Source: Roseiarcus sp963776665
GTDB lineage: Bacteria > Pseudomonadota > Alphaproteobacteria > Rhizobiales > Beijerinckiaceae
Assembly: GCA_963776665.1 (NCBI GenBank)
Contig: CAVZNQ010000008.1
Span: 108,704-172,703 of the forward strand
Length of the DNA: 64,000 nucleotides
Direction of reading: 5' to 3'
The notes beneath the pieces were generated by a model that saw only the letters and a program-made list of their open reading frames with translations, made no database searches and was not told the DNA's origin. Position 1 is the first letter of the stretch. Each line of letters starts with the position of its first letter. Below, in pieces: positions 36,755-45,954 of the stretch. Both the position numbers and the translations under genes were made by a program.

Positions 36755-36842
36755 TCAAGCCTCCCTTGATACCGACCATAAGGGCGTCTTTCGACGCCCT
36801 TATGGCGAAGTGCACGATGACGGTTCCGTGCCGCGGCCGAGG

Positions 36843-37256
36843 TTACCGGTTATCAACCGCCCAGGGGCCGGGGCCGGCGGCGGCGAGATAGAGGAAGATG
36901 AAGCAGTAAAGCAGCGCGGCCTCGCCCATGTTGATCGCCGGAAAGAAGCTCATCGGGAAATGCGCCATGAAATAGGCGGCGGCCATGAAACCCGAGAGAA
37001 CGAACGCCACCGGACGCGTGAACAAGCCGAGCACGATCAGAACGCCGCCGACCAGCTCCATCGTTCCGGTGAAATACATGAGGCCAGTCGGCATCTTGTC
37101 GATGAACGGGAGGCCCGCGGGGAAGCCAATCAGCTTGCCTGTCCCGTGCTCGAGAAACGCGAGCCCGGCGGCGATGCGCAGCAACGAGCGCGCATGCGGC
37201 GCAAGCGACGCAGTATTCAGCGCCGAAACGGTGGAACGGGGAAGGACATCGGTCAT
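36843..37256 (-). CDS. DoxX family membrane protein
   Basis: 137 residues from ATG 37256, which has the near-perfect AGGAGGTGATCCC upstream. Four membrane spans; DoxX signatures LLRIAAGLAFLEHGTGKLIGF, MYFTGTMELVGGVLIVLGLF and a C-terminal AALLYCFIFLYLAAAGPGPW. Family members are linked to thiol and quinone redox balance in several bacteria, which fits the neighbouring flavin oxidoreductases. Confidence 0.92.
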   Translation of the reverse strand: MTDVLPRSTVSALNTASLAPHARSLLRIAAGLAFLEHGTGKLIGFPAGLPFIDKMPTGLMYFTGTMELVGGVLIVLGLFTRPVAFVLSGFMAAAYFMAHFPMSFFPAINMGEAALLYCFIFLYLAAAGPGPWAVDNR

Positions 37257-37318
37257 GGGATCACCTCCTGCTGAGAAAGAATGGCCGGCCATCGCGGCCG
37301 CCCAGTGGGTTTGCGCGT

Positions 37319-37942
37319 TCAGAGAATCGTCGCCATCTGATCGAACGTGAGGCGCGGGTTGCGCGGAAAAAGCTTGGCGTCGTCGCCGAAGCCAATGTTG
37401 ATGATCACGTTGGCCTTGATCTTCCCTTCGGGGAAAAACTCCGCCTCGACCTTGGCCGCGTCGAAACCGCCCATCGGGCCCGCGTCGAGGCCTAACGCCC
37501 GCAAAGCCAAGATGAAATACCCGACCTGGAGCGTTCCGCTCTGCGCCGCGCTGCGGGCCGCAAGCTCGGGATCGCCCGCGAACATCGGCTTGAAGTCCCG
37601 CTGCGGCGTCAGATAGGGCAGATGCTCGTAGAACTCGACATCGTGTCCGGCGATCGCGACCACGGGGGCCGCCATCGTCTTGTCGACATTGCCCGGGGCC
37701 ATCGCCGGACGCAGGCGCTCCTTGGCCGCGCTCGAGCGCAGGAAGACGACCCGCAAGGGCTGCTGGTTCGCGGCGGTAGGGCCCATTTTGGCAAGGTCGA
37801 GCGCCTCGCGCAGCAACGCTTCAGGGACCGGGCGGTCGAGGAAGGCGTTATGGGTGCGCGCGTGGGTGAAGAGCTGGCTCAACGCCTCGCCTCCGAGCGG
37901 GGCGTGGCGAGTAACGCTTCTTGGGTTGACTGACACGGTCAC
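37319..37942 (-). CDS. nitroreductase family protein, RutE/malonic semialdehyde reductase-like
   Basis: 207 residues from GTG 37942 (GGAG about 8 nt upstream). Seen: FTHARTHNAFLDRPVPEALL, MGPTAANQQPLRVVFLRSS, VDKTMAAPVVAIAGHD, ALRALGLDAGPMGGFDAAKV and NIGFGDDAKLFPRNPRLTF, the RutE/HadB-like subgroup of FMN nitroreductases. Such enzymes reduce malonic semialdehyde (pyrimidine catabolism), nitro groups or quinones. No rut genes are nearby, so a general detoxifying role is as likely. Confidence 0.9.
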   Translation of the reverse strand: MTVSVNPRSVTRHAPLGGEALSQLFTHARTHNAFLDRPVPEALLREALDLAKMGPTAANQQPLRVVFLRSSAAKERLRPAMAPGNVDKTMAAPVVAIAGHDVEFYEHLPYLTPQRDFKPMFAGDPELAARSAAQSGTLQVGYFILALRALGLDAGPMGGFDAAKVEAEFFPEGKIKANVIINIGFGDDAKLFPRNPRLTFDQMATIL

Positions 37943-38022
37943 GTTGTTTTCTCCGTCCGAAAGCGAGCGCAGGTTTCCAGCCGCGGCTACCGAGCGCGGC
38001 GCACATAGAGGTTTGAGCAAAC

Positions 38023-38625
38023 CTACTCGGCCGCGACCGCGGTCTTGGCGGTCGCCTGGCGCGCCGTCTTCAGCGCATTCGCCCACCATGCCAGCTCGTC
38101 GAGCAGCGCGTCGGCGGTCGGCTTCAGATAGGCGAAATCGGAGATGGGCTTGCCCTCGCGCAGCGCGGCCATGAAATCGGCGCCGGCCAGATGCACCGCC
38201 GATCGGGTCGGCGCCATCTGCAATTCGATCGTAATCAATCTCAGCTGCTCGATTGCGCGCGCCGCGCCGATCGCGCCGTAGCCGACAAAGGCGGCGGGCT
38301 TCCTGTTCCACTCGGGATAGGCGAAGTCGAGGGCGTTCTTGAGAACCGCCGGAACGCCGTGGTTGTATTCCGCCGTGACGAAAATATAGCCGTCGTAGTG
38401 GCCGACCTTCTTCTGCCAGCGCACGCCTTCCGCGTTCTGGGTCGGAACCCAGGCGTTGCTGGCGATCTCGTCGAAAAACGGGAGCGGATGGTCGCGCAGG
38501 TCGACCAGGTCGAACTCCATGTCGCTCCGCTGCTTGGCGATGTCGTGGATCCATTGCCCGGCCTTGTGGCCAAAGCGAGCGGCGCGGTTGGTGGAAAGGA
38601 TGATGGCGATTTTGGGCTTGCTCAC
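38023..38625 (-). CDS. NADPH-dependent FMN reductase
   Basis: 200 residues from GTG 38625, which has AGAGGG upstream; ATG 38658 is a weaker alternative. Flavodoxin-like fold: KIAIILSTNRAARFGHKAGQ, FDLVDLRDHPLPFFDE, YIFVTAEYNHGVPAVLKNAL (the FMN/NADPH contact EYN) and FVGYGAIGAARAIEQLR. It reduces FMN or small quinone/azo substrates. It heads the minus-strand flavin gene run and is divergent from a LysR regulator, its likely controller. Confidence 0.92.
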   Translation of the reverse strand: MSKPKIAIILSTNRAARFGHKAGQWIHDIAKQRSDMEFDLVDLRDHPLPFFDEIASNAWVPTQNAEGVRWQKKVGHYDGYIFVTAEYNHGVPAVLKNALDFAYPEWNRKPAAFVGYGAIGAARAIEQLRLITIELQMAPTRSAVHLAGADFMAALREGKPISDFAYLKPTADALLDELAWWANALKTARQATAKTAVAAE

Positions 38626-38685
38626 CGGCGATTTCCCTCTCGAAGCGTCTGAAACCACATGGATTCAACGCACTAAACTGGGTCG

Positions 38686-38699
38686 CCCACAAACGTGGG
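38686..38699. promoter_or_regulatory. candidate LysR operator (inverted repeat)
   Basis: CCCAC-AAAC-GTGGG is a perfect 5-bp inverted repeat with a 4-nt spacer in the ~150-bp divergent region between the FMN reductase and the LysR gene, where a LysR-type regulator would be expected to bind. The half-sites do not follow the textbook T-N11-A exactly, so this is a candidate only. Confidence 0.4.
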
Positions 38700-38777
38700 G
38701 CCAAAGAAGCATCATGACAATCGGCCAAATTATGGTAGAAGCCATCAGCCCCATTGATACATTCGGGACCACCGCCG

Positions 38778-39725
38778 ATGATCGACGCTCTAACCCTCGA
38801 CCAGATGCGCGTCCTTGTCGCGGTCGCGGACGCCGGCAGCTTCTCCGCCGCGGCGCGAAAACTGGGCCGCGTCCAGTCGGCGATCAGCCAGTCGATTCAA
38901 ACGCTCGAGGCGACCCTGAGGCTCACCTTGTTCGACCGTTCGGGCAAGATGCCGCGGCTGACCGATGCGGGAAAAGCGCTGGTTGGCGATGCGCGCGCCC
39001 TCATCGCGGGCGCGCAGGCCATCCGCGCCCGCGCCGAGGGCATGGCCGACGACCTCGAGCCGGAGCTCACGCTGGCGGTCGATTCGATGTTCCCGATTCC
39101 GCTCTTGATGGAGAGCCTGAAGGCTCTGAGAGTCGAGTTTCCGAATCTGCCGGCGACCGTGTTCACTGAGGCGCTGGGAGGCTCCGAGCAGCGGCTGCGC
39201 GAGGGCGCGGCCCGGCTCGCGATCTATACCGTCGCGCCGGTGAGCACGCCCGACCTCGTGAGCGAATTCATGACCCGGATCCCTATGTGGCCGGTCGTCG
39301 CCACCAGCCATCCGCTCGCCGCCGCGCCCGCGCCGCTGACCCGCGAGGCGCTCGAACCGCATGTGCAGCTTGTTCTGACCGATCGCACCGCGCTGACCCA
39401 GAATTGGGTCGGCGGAATCGTCAGCCTCCACCTTTGGCGGTTCGCCGATCTCGCCACCCGCCTCGAATTCCTCCTCGCCGGGTTCGGCTGGTGCAACATG
39501 CCTAACCACATGGTGTCCGAGCACGTCGCCGCCGGCCGGCTGAAACGGCTCGACATCGCCAACCGGGAGGACGTTGCCCTGCCGATCTATGTCGTGCATG
39601 AGCGCGGCCGCGCTCCCGGCCGCGCCGGCCGCTGGCTGATCGCGGACCTGCGCGAGCGGCTCAAGACCTGTCCGGGCGCTCATCAACCCCACGTTAATGA
39701 GGCCGTCGTCGCCGCCGTCGCTTGA
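38778..39725 (+). CDS. LysR-family transcriptional regulator
   Basis: 315 residues from ATG 38778. Winged HTH: LTLDQMRVLVAVADAGSFS, AARKLGRVQSAISQSIQTLE and LFDRSGKMPRLTDAGKALV. The substrate-binding domain follows (LAVDSMFPIPLLMESL onward). It is divergent from an FMN reductase followed by a nitroreductase, DoxX, WrbA and a SnoaL-like gene on the minus strand, so I infer it responds to an electrophile, quinone or azo-type signal and controls that set. Confidence 0.93.
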   Translation: MIDALTLDQMRVLVAVADAGSFSAAARKLGRVQSAISQSIQTLEATLRLTLFDRSGKMPRLTDAGKALVGDARALIAGAQAIRARAEGMADDLEPELTLAVDSMFPIPLLMESLKALRVEFPNLPATVFTEALGGSEQRLREGAARLAIYTVAPVSTPDLVSEFMTRIPMWPVVATSHPLAAAPAPLTREALEPHVQLVLTDRTALTQNWVGGIVSLHLWRFADLATRLEFLLAGFGWCNMPNHMVSEHVAAGRLKRLDIANREDVALPIYVVHERGRAPGRAGRWLIADLRERLKTCPGAHQPHVNEAVVAAVA

Positions 39726-39752
39726 ACGAGGGGGAAGGAACCCAGCTCCGCG

Positions 39753-40644
39753 TCAGTAAAGCGTCGGCGCTATGATCCGCACCCGCTTGACCGAGCCGTC
39801 GGAGCTCTTCTGCTGTACGATCTGGCCCTGTTCGAGCCCGTAGCGCACGCCTCCGGTCTCTTCGACGCCAATGCCCGACGTCTCGCGAGAGACCGCGGCG
39901 GTCGCCGCGTTCAAGTTGAAGTCCACGCCGTTGGCGTCGAGAACCACCGACTGCGGCTCGGGTTTCTCGACCAGCGCCAGGGCGTCAGCGTCGGCCGCGC
40001 GGGCCTTCGCGACGGTGAGCTTGGGCGCTGCCGCCGGCCGAGACATCTGCTCGGAGATTTCCGGCGTCACCAGGACGTCGCCTGATTGGCGCTGAAACCT
40101 CGCCTCGACCGCCGCCAGCGCCTCCGCCCAGCTCTGATCCTCGCGCCGGCAAGAGCAGCTCTGATCGACTGCCTGCTCGAATTTGCCGGCGTTGGGGAGG
40201 ATCGCGTACGGCGCGCCGGATGTTGAAACCGACTGCTCGATCGTGCCGCCAAACGGCATGGAATAGAGTTGCGTCTTCGGCGTTCGGACACAACCCCTGG
40301 CAGATCTTCGCGAGCGAATCGCGGTCCCCGACATAAGGGACGGGAAAGAAACCGCCGTCGCAAGCGCGCACACAGACAAGGTAAGATCCGCCGCCCGCGA
40401 TCTTGAGTTCTCCCACCAACCGCCTCGGCCTTGCTTCGCGCGAGACCAGACGCTTCGGCTGCCTGACTGGCATGGCGGATTGAGCCGGGGCGCGGCTCAC
40501 TTCCGGCGTTGGGGCGCCGCATCGGGCGCACCCCGCGCTTCGCGCCGGCGGCCCGGCGAGGGCCGCGGCGACAATCGCCACGCCCAATCGTCCGAGGCGG
40601 CCCGCCCTCGGCTTCAGACTCTCGAACGGAGCAGGCTGCGCCAC
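39753..40644 (-). pseudogene. DUF2865 exported protein, interrupted by a 1-nt frameshift
   Basis: GTG 40644 (AGGAAG 7 nt upstream) starts a signal-peptide-like segment (LGRLGVAIVAAALAGPPA). The first frame holds GGGSYLVCVRACDGGFFPV and AKICQGLCPNAED, the front of a DUF2865 domain. The second frame holds TQLYSMPFGGTIEQSVS, GAPYAILPNAGKFE and SCSCRREDQSWAEAL, its continuation, and runs to 39753. Dropping one A near 40285 joins them as CPNAETQLYSMPFGG. DUF2865 proteins are exported and of unknown function in Rhizobiales. It may be real decay or a sequencing error. Confidence 0.82.
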
Positions 40645-40792
40645 ACGCAATCTTCCTGCCGCCCAGCCGCCCTGACCGGCGCAAGCACACACCGCGAGCC
40701 GTTGCGTTCCATCCCCTTTTTGTCGTGTCGGCTGCGCGCGCTCTTGCGCTCTAATTCTGCTACCTCGACGATGGGATGATTTCGTGACCACA

Positions 40793-42226
40793 TCATGACT
40801 TCGGCCGGCGAAGCAGAGCCGCAAGCGCGGCTTTCGCCTCGTCGATCAGCGATTCCTGATAGCGGTAGTACATCTCGGAGCCCATCGGCGTCACAAACGA
40901 GCGCAGCTGGTCCTCACAGCGGCGGCGAAGCGCGTCAAACTCCATGGTGAGGTCCTCCGCCGCCTTTCGATCCTGCGGCGTCAGCTCGACGGCCTCGGGC
41001 GGAAGCGCCTTGATCTGCTCACGCGTCAGTCCTCGATGCGCGAGCGCGTCGATTTCATCCGCCGTGAGACCGGGATGCGCGAGCGCCATGAGGCGGGACT
41101 CGAGCATCCCGCGGTTGGCGTCAATCCGCCATAGCCTGAAGCGGCTATAGCCGCCCATGGCGTTCAAAAGGACGGTGGCCGCCATCGCAAGATAGATCCA
41201 ATAGGCGGGCGACATCAGGTTCACGAGCCAGGGGAAATATTTATCCGCGAGCTCGGGCTCCCCGCTGGCGAAGAACTCGCGCGCCTCGTCGGCCAGCGGC
41301 GCACTGTCCTGCGACTTCGCCGACGGCGGCGGATTCACTCGGACGAAATTGGGGAACTCCTCCCGGAGCAGCATCAGGAACGCCACCCGTTCCGCGCGAT
41401 GCACGCACGCGTTCGTCATCACGAGCGTATCGACCTGCGCGACGAGCTTGTCGGTAGCGGGGGTCGGCTTGGCGATATCGTAGTAACCGGCAGGGATCCG
41501 GCCCAGACGCAGCCACTTGTCTCGCGCCACCAACCCTTCAATGTCGGCGGGAGCAACGATTTCGAGGTCGTATTTGTTGGCCAGCGAGCGGACCATCTCG
41601 GCGTTCTCGTTCATGACGAAGGCGGCGAGGTCGAGCGCACCGTCTCGGACGAGTTGCGCTTGCGCCTCGAGATCGTGGCTGGAGGGTTTCAGATCGAGAC
41701 CGGCAAGATCGGAATTCTGCAGCAGTTGCTGCATCAGATAGGCCGTACCGGAGCCCTCCGGACCGATTCCCACCGAAGCGCCCTTGAGATCGTTGAAGGT
41801 GTTGATCGCGCGCCCGCGTCGGGCCATCAGAAACAGCGTCTCCGGCTGCGGCAGCCGTCCGAGCGTCTCCAGGCCGGCGCCGGCTGGCGTCGGCAATCCA
41901 TCCTGTACGAAAGCGAAGGCGGGTATGCAGCGGCCGTTTTCGCCGGTGAGGCGGGCGATGTTTTCGATCGATCCCGCCGTGGCGACGACCTTGAGATGGC
42001 CGTTCTTCTTGAGCGCGCGCGACGCAAGCCGGTCGCCAAGGGCATGATAGGCCCCGGTCGGCGACCCGGTGAAGATGGAAGCCCGCAGGAACGCGTAGTC
42101 GCCGGAGACAGCGTAGTAGAGGAGCCCGCCGGCCAGCGCGATAACAGCGAGCCCGACGAGCGCGACCCTGACCCACGCCCTCCGGTCGCGGCCAGGTCCG
42201 AACGCGAGCTGATCCAGGAAACTCAT
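40793..42226 (-). CDS. membrane-anchored TAXI-family solute-binding protein
   Basis: 477 residues. An N-terminal span (VALVGLAVIALAGGLLYYAV) precedes a TAXI/NMT1-like binding domain: FTGSPTGAYHALGDRLA, VVATAGSIENIARL, LKGASVGIGPEGSGTAYLMQ and a C-terminal lobe. A second span (NLMSPAYWIYLAMAATVLL) leads to a ~110-residue C-terminal helical region rich in charged residues (LTADEIDALAHRGLTREQ, RRRCEDQLRSFV). Ordinary TAXI proteins are soluble and paired with TRAP permeases; none is encoded here. It follows the sugar ABC genes on the same strand by about 105 bp. Confidence 0.85.
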   Translation of the reverse strand: MSFLDQLAFGPGRDRRAWVRVALVGLAVIALAGGLLYYAVSGDYAFLRASIFTGSPTGAYHALGDRLASRALKKNGHLKVVATAGSIENIARLTGENGRCIPAFAFVQDGLPTPAGAGLETLGRLPQPETLFLMARRGRAINTFNDLKGASVGIGPEGSGTAYLMQQLLQNSDLAGLDLKPSSHDLEAQAQLVRDGALDLAAFVMNENAEMVRSLANKYDLEIVAPADIEGLVARDKWLRLGRIPAGYYDIAKPTPATDKLVAQVDTLVMTNACVHRAERVAFLMLLREEFPNFVRVNPPPSAKSQDSAPLADEAREFFASGEPELADKYFPWLVNLMSPAYWIYLAMAATVLLNAMGGYSRFRLWRIDANRGMLESRLMALAHPGLTADEIDALAHRGLTREQIKALPPEAVELTPQDRKAAEDLTMEFDALRRRCEDQLRSFVTPMGSEMYYRYQESLIDEAKAALAALLRRPKS

Positions 42227-42331
42227 GCATCGACACCCGACGCCGAACCGGTGAAAATTGGCGCGGGTGCGATATTCGTCGGGCGGAGGGCGCGAGGCAA
42301 GGGTTGGAAGCTCGGCCCGGCCCTGGCCGGC

Positions 42332-43309
42332 CTAGCGCGCCCTGCCCTCGCGCCCGTAGAGCAGGAGCATGGCGATGATGACGACGCCGTAGGTGATCTG
42401 GCGTCCCGCCTCCGACATCTGCACCACCGACAGAATGGATTGCAGCAGGGTGATCAGAATGACGCCCGCGATCGTGCCGACATAACTGCCGCGCCCTCCG
42501 AGGATCGACGCGCCGCCGAGAACGACGGCGGCGATCGCCGGCAGGAGATAGGCGTCGCCCATCGCCTGGGCGGCCTTGCTGGCGTAGCCGGCGAGCAGAA
42601 CGCCGCCGAAAGCGGATAAGCCCCCGGCGATGGCGAAGGCGATCAGAACCACGCGCTGGGTGTCGATGCCCGAGAGATAGGCGGCGCGCTCCCGATTGCC
42701 GATGCCGTAGACGGCGCGGCCGAAGGTGGTGCGGTTGAGGAGGAAGATCGCGCCGGCGCCGACGACGGCCCAGACGAGAAGGGCGTTCGGCAGGCCGAAC
42801 AGGAAATCGCCGGTGGCGAGCGTGCGCATCGCCGGCGACGATGAATCTTGCGGCGAGAAGCCCCCGGTGTGGACCACCATCAACCCTTGGGCGACCGCGT
42901 TGACCGCGAGCGTGATGATCATCGACGGGATTCGCAGATAGGCGACGCCGAAGCCGTTGAGGAGGCCCAGGACCACTCCGCACCCGACCCCGAACGGAAT
43001 TGCCATCGCTTCGCCGACCGGACCCCATCCCGTCGCCGCGGTGGACATCATGCCGCCGACGGCGACCACCCAGGGGACGGAGAGGTCGATCTGGCCGAGC
43101 AGGATGACGATCATCGTGCCGGTGGCGATCACGCCGAGGAACGAGGCCACCTTCAGCTGCTGCAGCAGATATTCAGGCGACAGAAAGCTGCGCGAATAGA
43201 GCGAGCCGAGGAGCAGCATGACGACAATGCACGCGAAGGCGATCACGACCGGGGGATCGACCCGGCGCAGGAGGGCGCCAGTCACCCGCGTCTGCGTCCC
43301 CTCGCTCAT
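42332..43309 (-). CDS. sugar ABC transporter permease (RbsC-like)
   Basis: 325 residues with about ten spans of the BPD_transp_2 family. Seen: GVIATGTMIVILLGQIDLSV, YLRIPSMIITLAVNAVAQGL, the cytoplasmic coupling loop RAVYGIGNRERAAYLSGID, and AIAAVVLGGASILGGRGSYVG. It is the second permease of a heterodimeric importer; its start overlaps the stop of the preceding permease by 4 nt. Confidence 0.94.
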   Translation of the reverse strand: MSEGTQTRVTGALLRRVDPPVVIAFACIVVMLLLGSLYSRSFLSPEYLLQQLKVASFLGVIATGTMIVILLGQIDLSVPWVVAVGGMMSTAATGWGPVGEAMAIPFGVGCGVVLGLLNGFGVAYLRIPSMIITLAVNAVAQGLMVVHTGGFSPQDSSSPAMRTLATGDFLFGLPNALLVWAVVGAGAIFLLNRTTFGRAVYGIGNRERAAYLSGIDTQRVVLIAFAIAGGLSAFGGVLLAGYASKAAQAMGDAYLLPAIAAVVLGGASILGGRGSYVGTIAGVILITLLQSILSVVQMSEAGRQITYGVVIIAMLLLYGREGRAR

Positions 43310-44286
43310 GGGAACAGCTCCAGGCGGTTGCGAACCTGAAACAGCCGCGCCGAGCCGACGCAGACGGCGGCGAGCAGCACCAGGCCCTGGAACAGCGGCT
43401 GCCAGAGGGGGTCGAGATTGAACACGAACAGGAGGTCGCCGATGGTCCGGAACATCAGCGCGCCGAAGATGGCGCCGATGGCGCTCCCCGACCCGCCGAA
43501 CAGCGACACGCCGCCCAGCACCACCGCGGCGATCGAGAAGAGAGTGTAGGTGTTGCCGTTAGCAGCTGAAGCTTCGCCCGAGTACGTCACGAAAGTGAGG
43601 AACAGGCCGCCGAGCGACGCGGTCAATCCGGAAAGCAGGTAGGCGCAAAACTTGGCCGCGTCGACCGGAACCCCCGACATGTAGGCTGCGGTTTCCGACG
43701 AACCGACGGCGTAAGCCGCGCGGCCGATCGCCGATCGGCGATAGGGAATCCAGAGAACGAGAACGACGACCAGGAGCGCCGCCAGGCTCGCAGGCGCGAC
43801 GCCGAAAATGCGCCCGGTCAGCGCGTCCGCGAGCGGTCCATAAACGTCGCCGCCCGGAATGGGCCGCAGCAGCAGGGCGACGCCAAAGAAAACCGCGCCG
43901 CTGGCGATGGTGGCGACGATCGGCTGGAGGCGGCCGTAGATGACGATGAGCCCGTTGATCGCGCCGCATGCGAGACCGGTGAGGAGAACGCCCACGACGC
44001 CGAGCGCGGCGGTCGCGCCCGTGCCGACCACGATCCACGACGCGAGACAATTGGTCAGAACGAACACCATCCCGACCGAAAGATCGATGCCGGCCGTGAT
44101 GACGACGAAAGTCTGGGCCATCGCCACCAGCGCGAGCAGCACGCCCTTGTTGGCCGCGGTCTGCACGACATTGGCGCTGAAGCCGGCCGGATGATTGCTC
44201 GAGTAGATGGCGAACATGACGATGAAGAAAACGAACGCGAGCAGCGTCCCGCGGTTCTGAGCCAGCCGGTAGCGCCAGTCGCTCAT
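43306..44286 (-). CDS. sugar ABC transporter permease (RbsC-like)
   Basis: 326 residues, BPD_transp_2 family: LALVAMAQTFVVITAGIDLS, GLIVIYGRLQPIVATIASGA, AAYAVGSSETAAYMSGVPV and SIAAVVLGGVSLFGGSGSAIG. It is paired with the downstream permease and overlaps the ATPase gene upstream by 4 nt, so the three form one translationally coupled set. Confidence 0.94.
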   Translation of the reverse strand: MSDWRYRLAQNRGTLLAFVFFIVMFAIYSSNHPAGFSANVVQTAANKGVLLALVAMAQTFVVITAGIDLSVGMVFVLTNCLASWIVVGTGATAALGVVGVLLTGLACGAINGLIVIYGRLQPIVATIASGAVFFGVALLLRPIPGGDVYGPLADALTGRIFGVAPASLAALLVVVLVLWIPYRRSAIGRAAYAVGSSETAAYMSGVPVDAAKFCAYLLSGLTASLGGLFLTFVTYSGEASAANGNTYTLFSIAAVVLGGVSLFGGSGSAIGAIFGALMFRTIGDLLFVFNLDPLWQPLFQGLVLLAAVCVGSARLFQVRNRLELFP

Positions 44287-45844
44287 TGCCGCAGTCCCTC
44301 GGCGGCGGCGCCTTCGGCCTCGGTCCCGATGTTGAGCGCGCTGCTGATAAGCGCGCGCTCAGTGATCTCCGCCCCGCTCAATACCCGCTTGATCGCGCCG
44401 TCGTAGAGCACAAGGGCGCGATCGCAGCAGCCGATCAGCTCGTCATAGTCGGTGGTATAGAAGACGATCGCCGCGCCGGCGTCGGCGAGGCGGCGCAAAA
44501 GCAAGTAGATCTCCTGCTTGGTGCCGACGTCGATGCCGCGCGTTGGATCGTTCAGCAGGATGATGCGCGGCTCGGCCATCAGCCACTTGGCGATGACGAC
44601 CTTCTGCTGATTGCCGCCCGACAGCGAGCCTGCCGGGGCGTCGGTTCCTGCGGTGTGGATCTCGAGTAGGTCGATCATCTCGCCGACCAGCTTGTTCTCG
44701 CGCGTCGCATCGACCACCCCGCCCCTCGACACACGCCCGAGCGCGGCGAAGGAGAGGTTTTCGCGCACCGACATCGGCAGCATCAACCCTTCGGTCTTGC
44801 GATCCTCCGGAATGAGCGCCATGCCGATCGACTTCGCTTTCGCCGCGTGCGGACTCGATGGCGAAACCGGCGCCCCCCGACCCGGATTTCCCCCGAAACG
44901 CCGCGCAGGACGCCGAACAGGGCAAGCAGCAATTCCCGCTGGCCTTGCCCGTCGAGACCGCCGAGGCCGACGACTTCGCCCGCTTCGGCAGAGAAGGAAA
45001 TATCGCGCAGCCGATCGGTCCAGCTCAGGTTCCTGACCTCGAGCAGCGGCGCCGCGCCGTTCGCCCGCGCGGCCGGCTTCGGTGGAAAGACGTGGCTATA
45101 CTCCCGCCCGATCATCATCTCGACGACCTCATTGTCGGTTCTCGTTCCGGCGGCGTAGGTCGCCACTTTGGCGCCGTTCCTGAACACCGTGCATTCATCG
45201 GCGAGTTCAGCGATCTCGTGCATGCGGTGGGAGATGAACAGGAGCGCAAGGCCTTCCTGGCGCAAGCGCTTCAGGACCACGAACACCTTGGCGACGTCGG
45301 CGGCGGTCAAGGCCGAGGTCGCCTCGTCGAGGATGAGGACGCGGGGCTTGCGCGCCAGCGCCTTGGCGATCTCCACCATCTGGCGGCGGGACAGCGGCAG
45401 ATCCTTGACCAGCGCCATCGGATGGATATCGGGCGCGCCGGCCCGCTCGAGCGCTTCCTCCGCGACGCGCCGCTGCGCGCGGCGGTCGATCATTCCGAAC
45501 CGGCGCGGCGGATTCGAGATGGCGATGTTGTCGGCGACCGAAAGGTCGGGAACGAGCGACAGTTCCTGGAAGATGCACACGATCCCGGCGCGATTGGCGG
45601 CGGCGGGGGAATCGAATGTCGCTTCAGCCCCGTCGATGACGATGCGCCCGGCGTCGGGCGCGACGACGCCCGAGAGAATCTTGATCAGCGTCGATTTGCC
45701 GGCGCCATTCTCGCCAAGAATGGCGTGAATGCGCCCGGCGGACACCGCGAGATCGGCGTTGGCGAGCGCCCGCACGCCGCCGTAGCGCTTGGACACGCCC
45801 TCCATGCGCAGGATCGGCGAGGCCGTCGACTCCTGTTGCGTCAC
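44283..45844 (-). pseudogene. sugar ABC transporter ATP-binding protein, interrupted by a 1-nt frameshift
   Basis: Two fused ABC domains of the RbsA/MglA type. The first: Walker A GENGAGKST, signature region PLSRRQMVEIAKALARKP, Walker B VLILDEATSAL. The second, in another frame: MALIPEDRKTEGLMLPMSV, LSGGNQQKVVIAKWL and IILLNDPTRGIDVGTKQE. The frames part in a C6 run at 44873-44878; one more base restores GEIRVGGAPVSPSSP...IGMALIPEDRK. GTG 45844 starts it. The rest of the transporter is intact, so a homopolymer sequencing error is quite plausible; if real, the importer is dead. Confidence 0.88.
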
Positions 45845-45899
45845 CCCGCCAAACCCCGCCGGAGAAGAACCTGATGGGCCGCAGCGCCGCGGCCCCGCC

Positions 45900-45939
45900 C
45901 ACGGCCGCTCCGCAACTTCATCGTAGCGGAGCGGCCGTG
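45900..45939 (-). promoter_or_regulatory. intercistronic 13-bp hairpin between binding-protein and ATPase genes
   Basis: CACGGCCGCTCCG at 45900-45912 is the exact reverse complement of CGGAGCGGCCGTG at 45927-45939, with a 14-nt loop. It lies 15 bp after the binding-protein stop and upstream of the ATPase start. There is no U-run on the transcribed (minus) strand, so it is better read as an mRNA-stabilising or attenuating hairpin that raises binding protein over the membrane parts, as in other importer operons (inference). Confidence 0.75.
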
Positions 45940-45954
45940 ACTCTGTCGGTCAGG

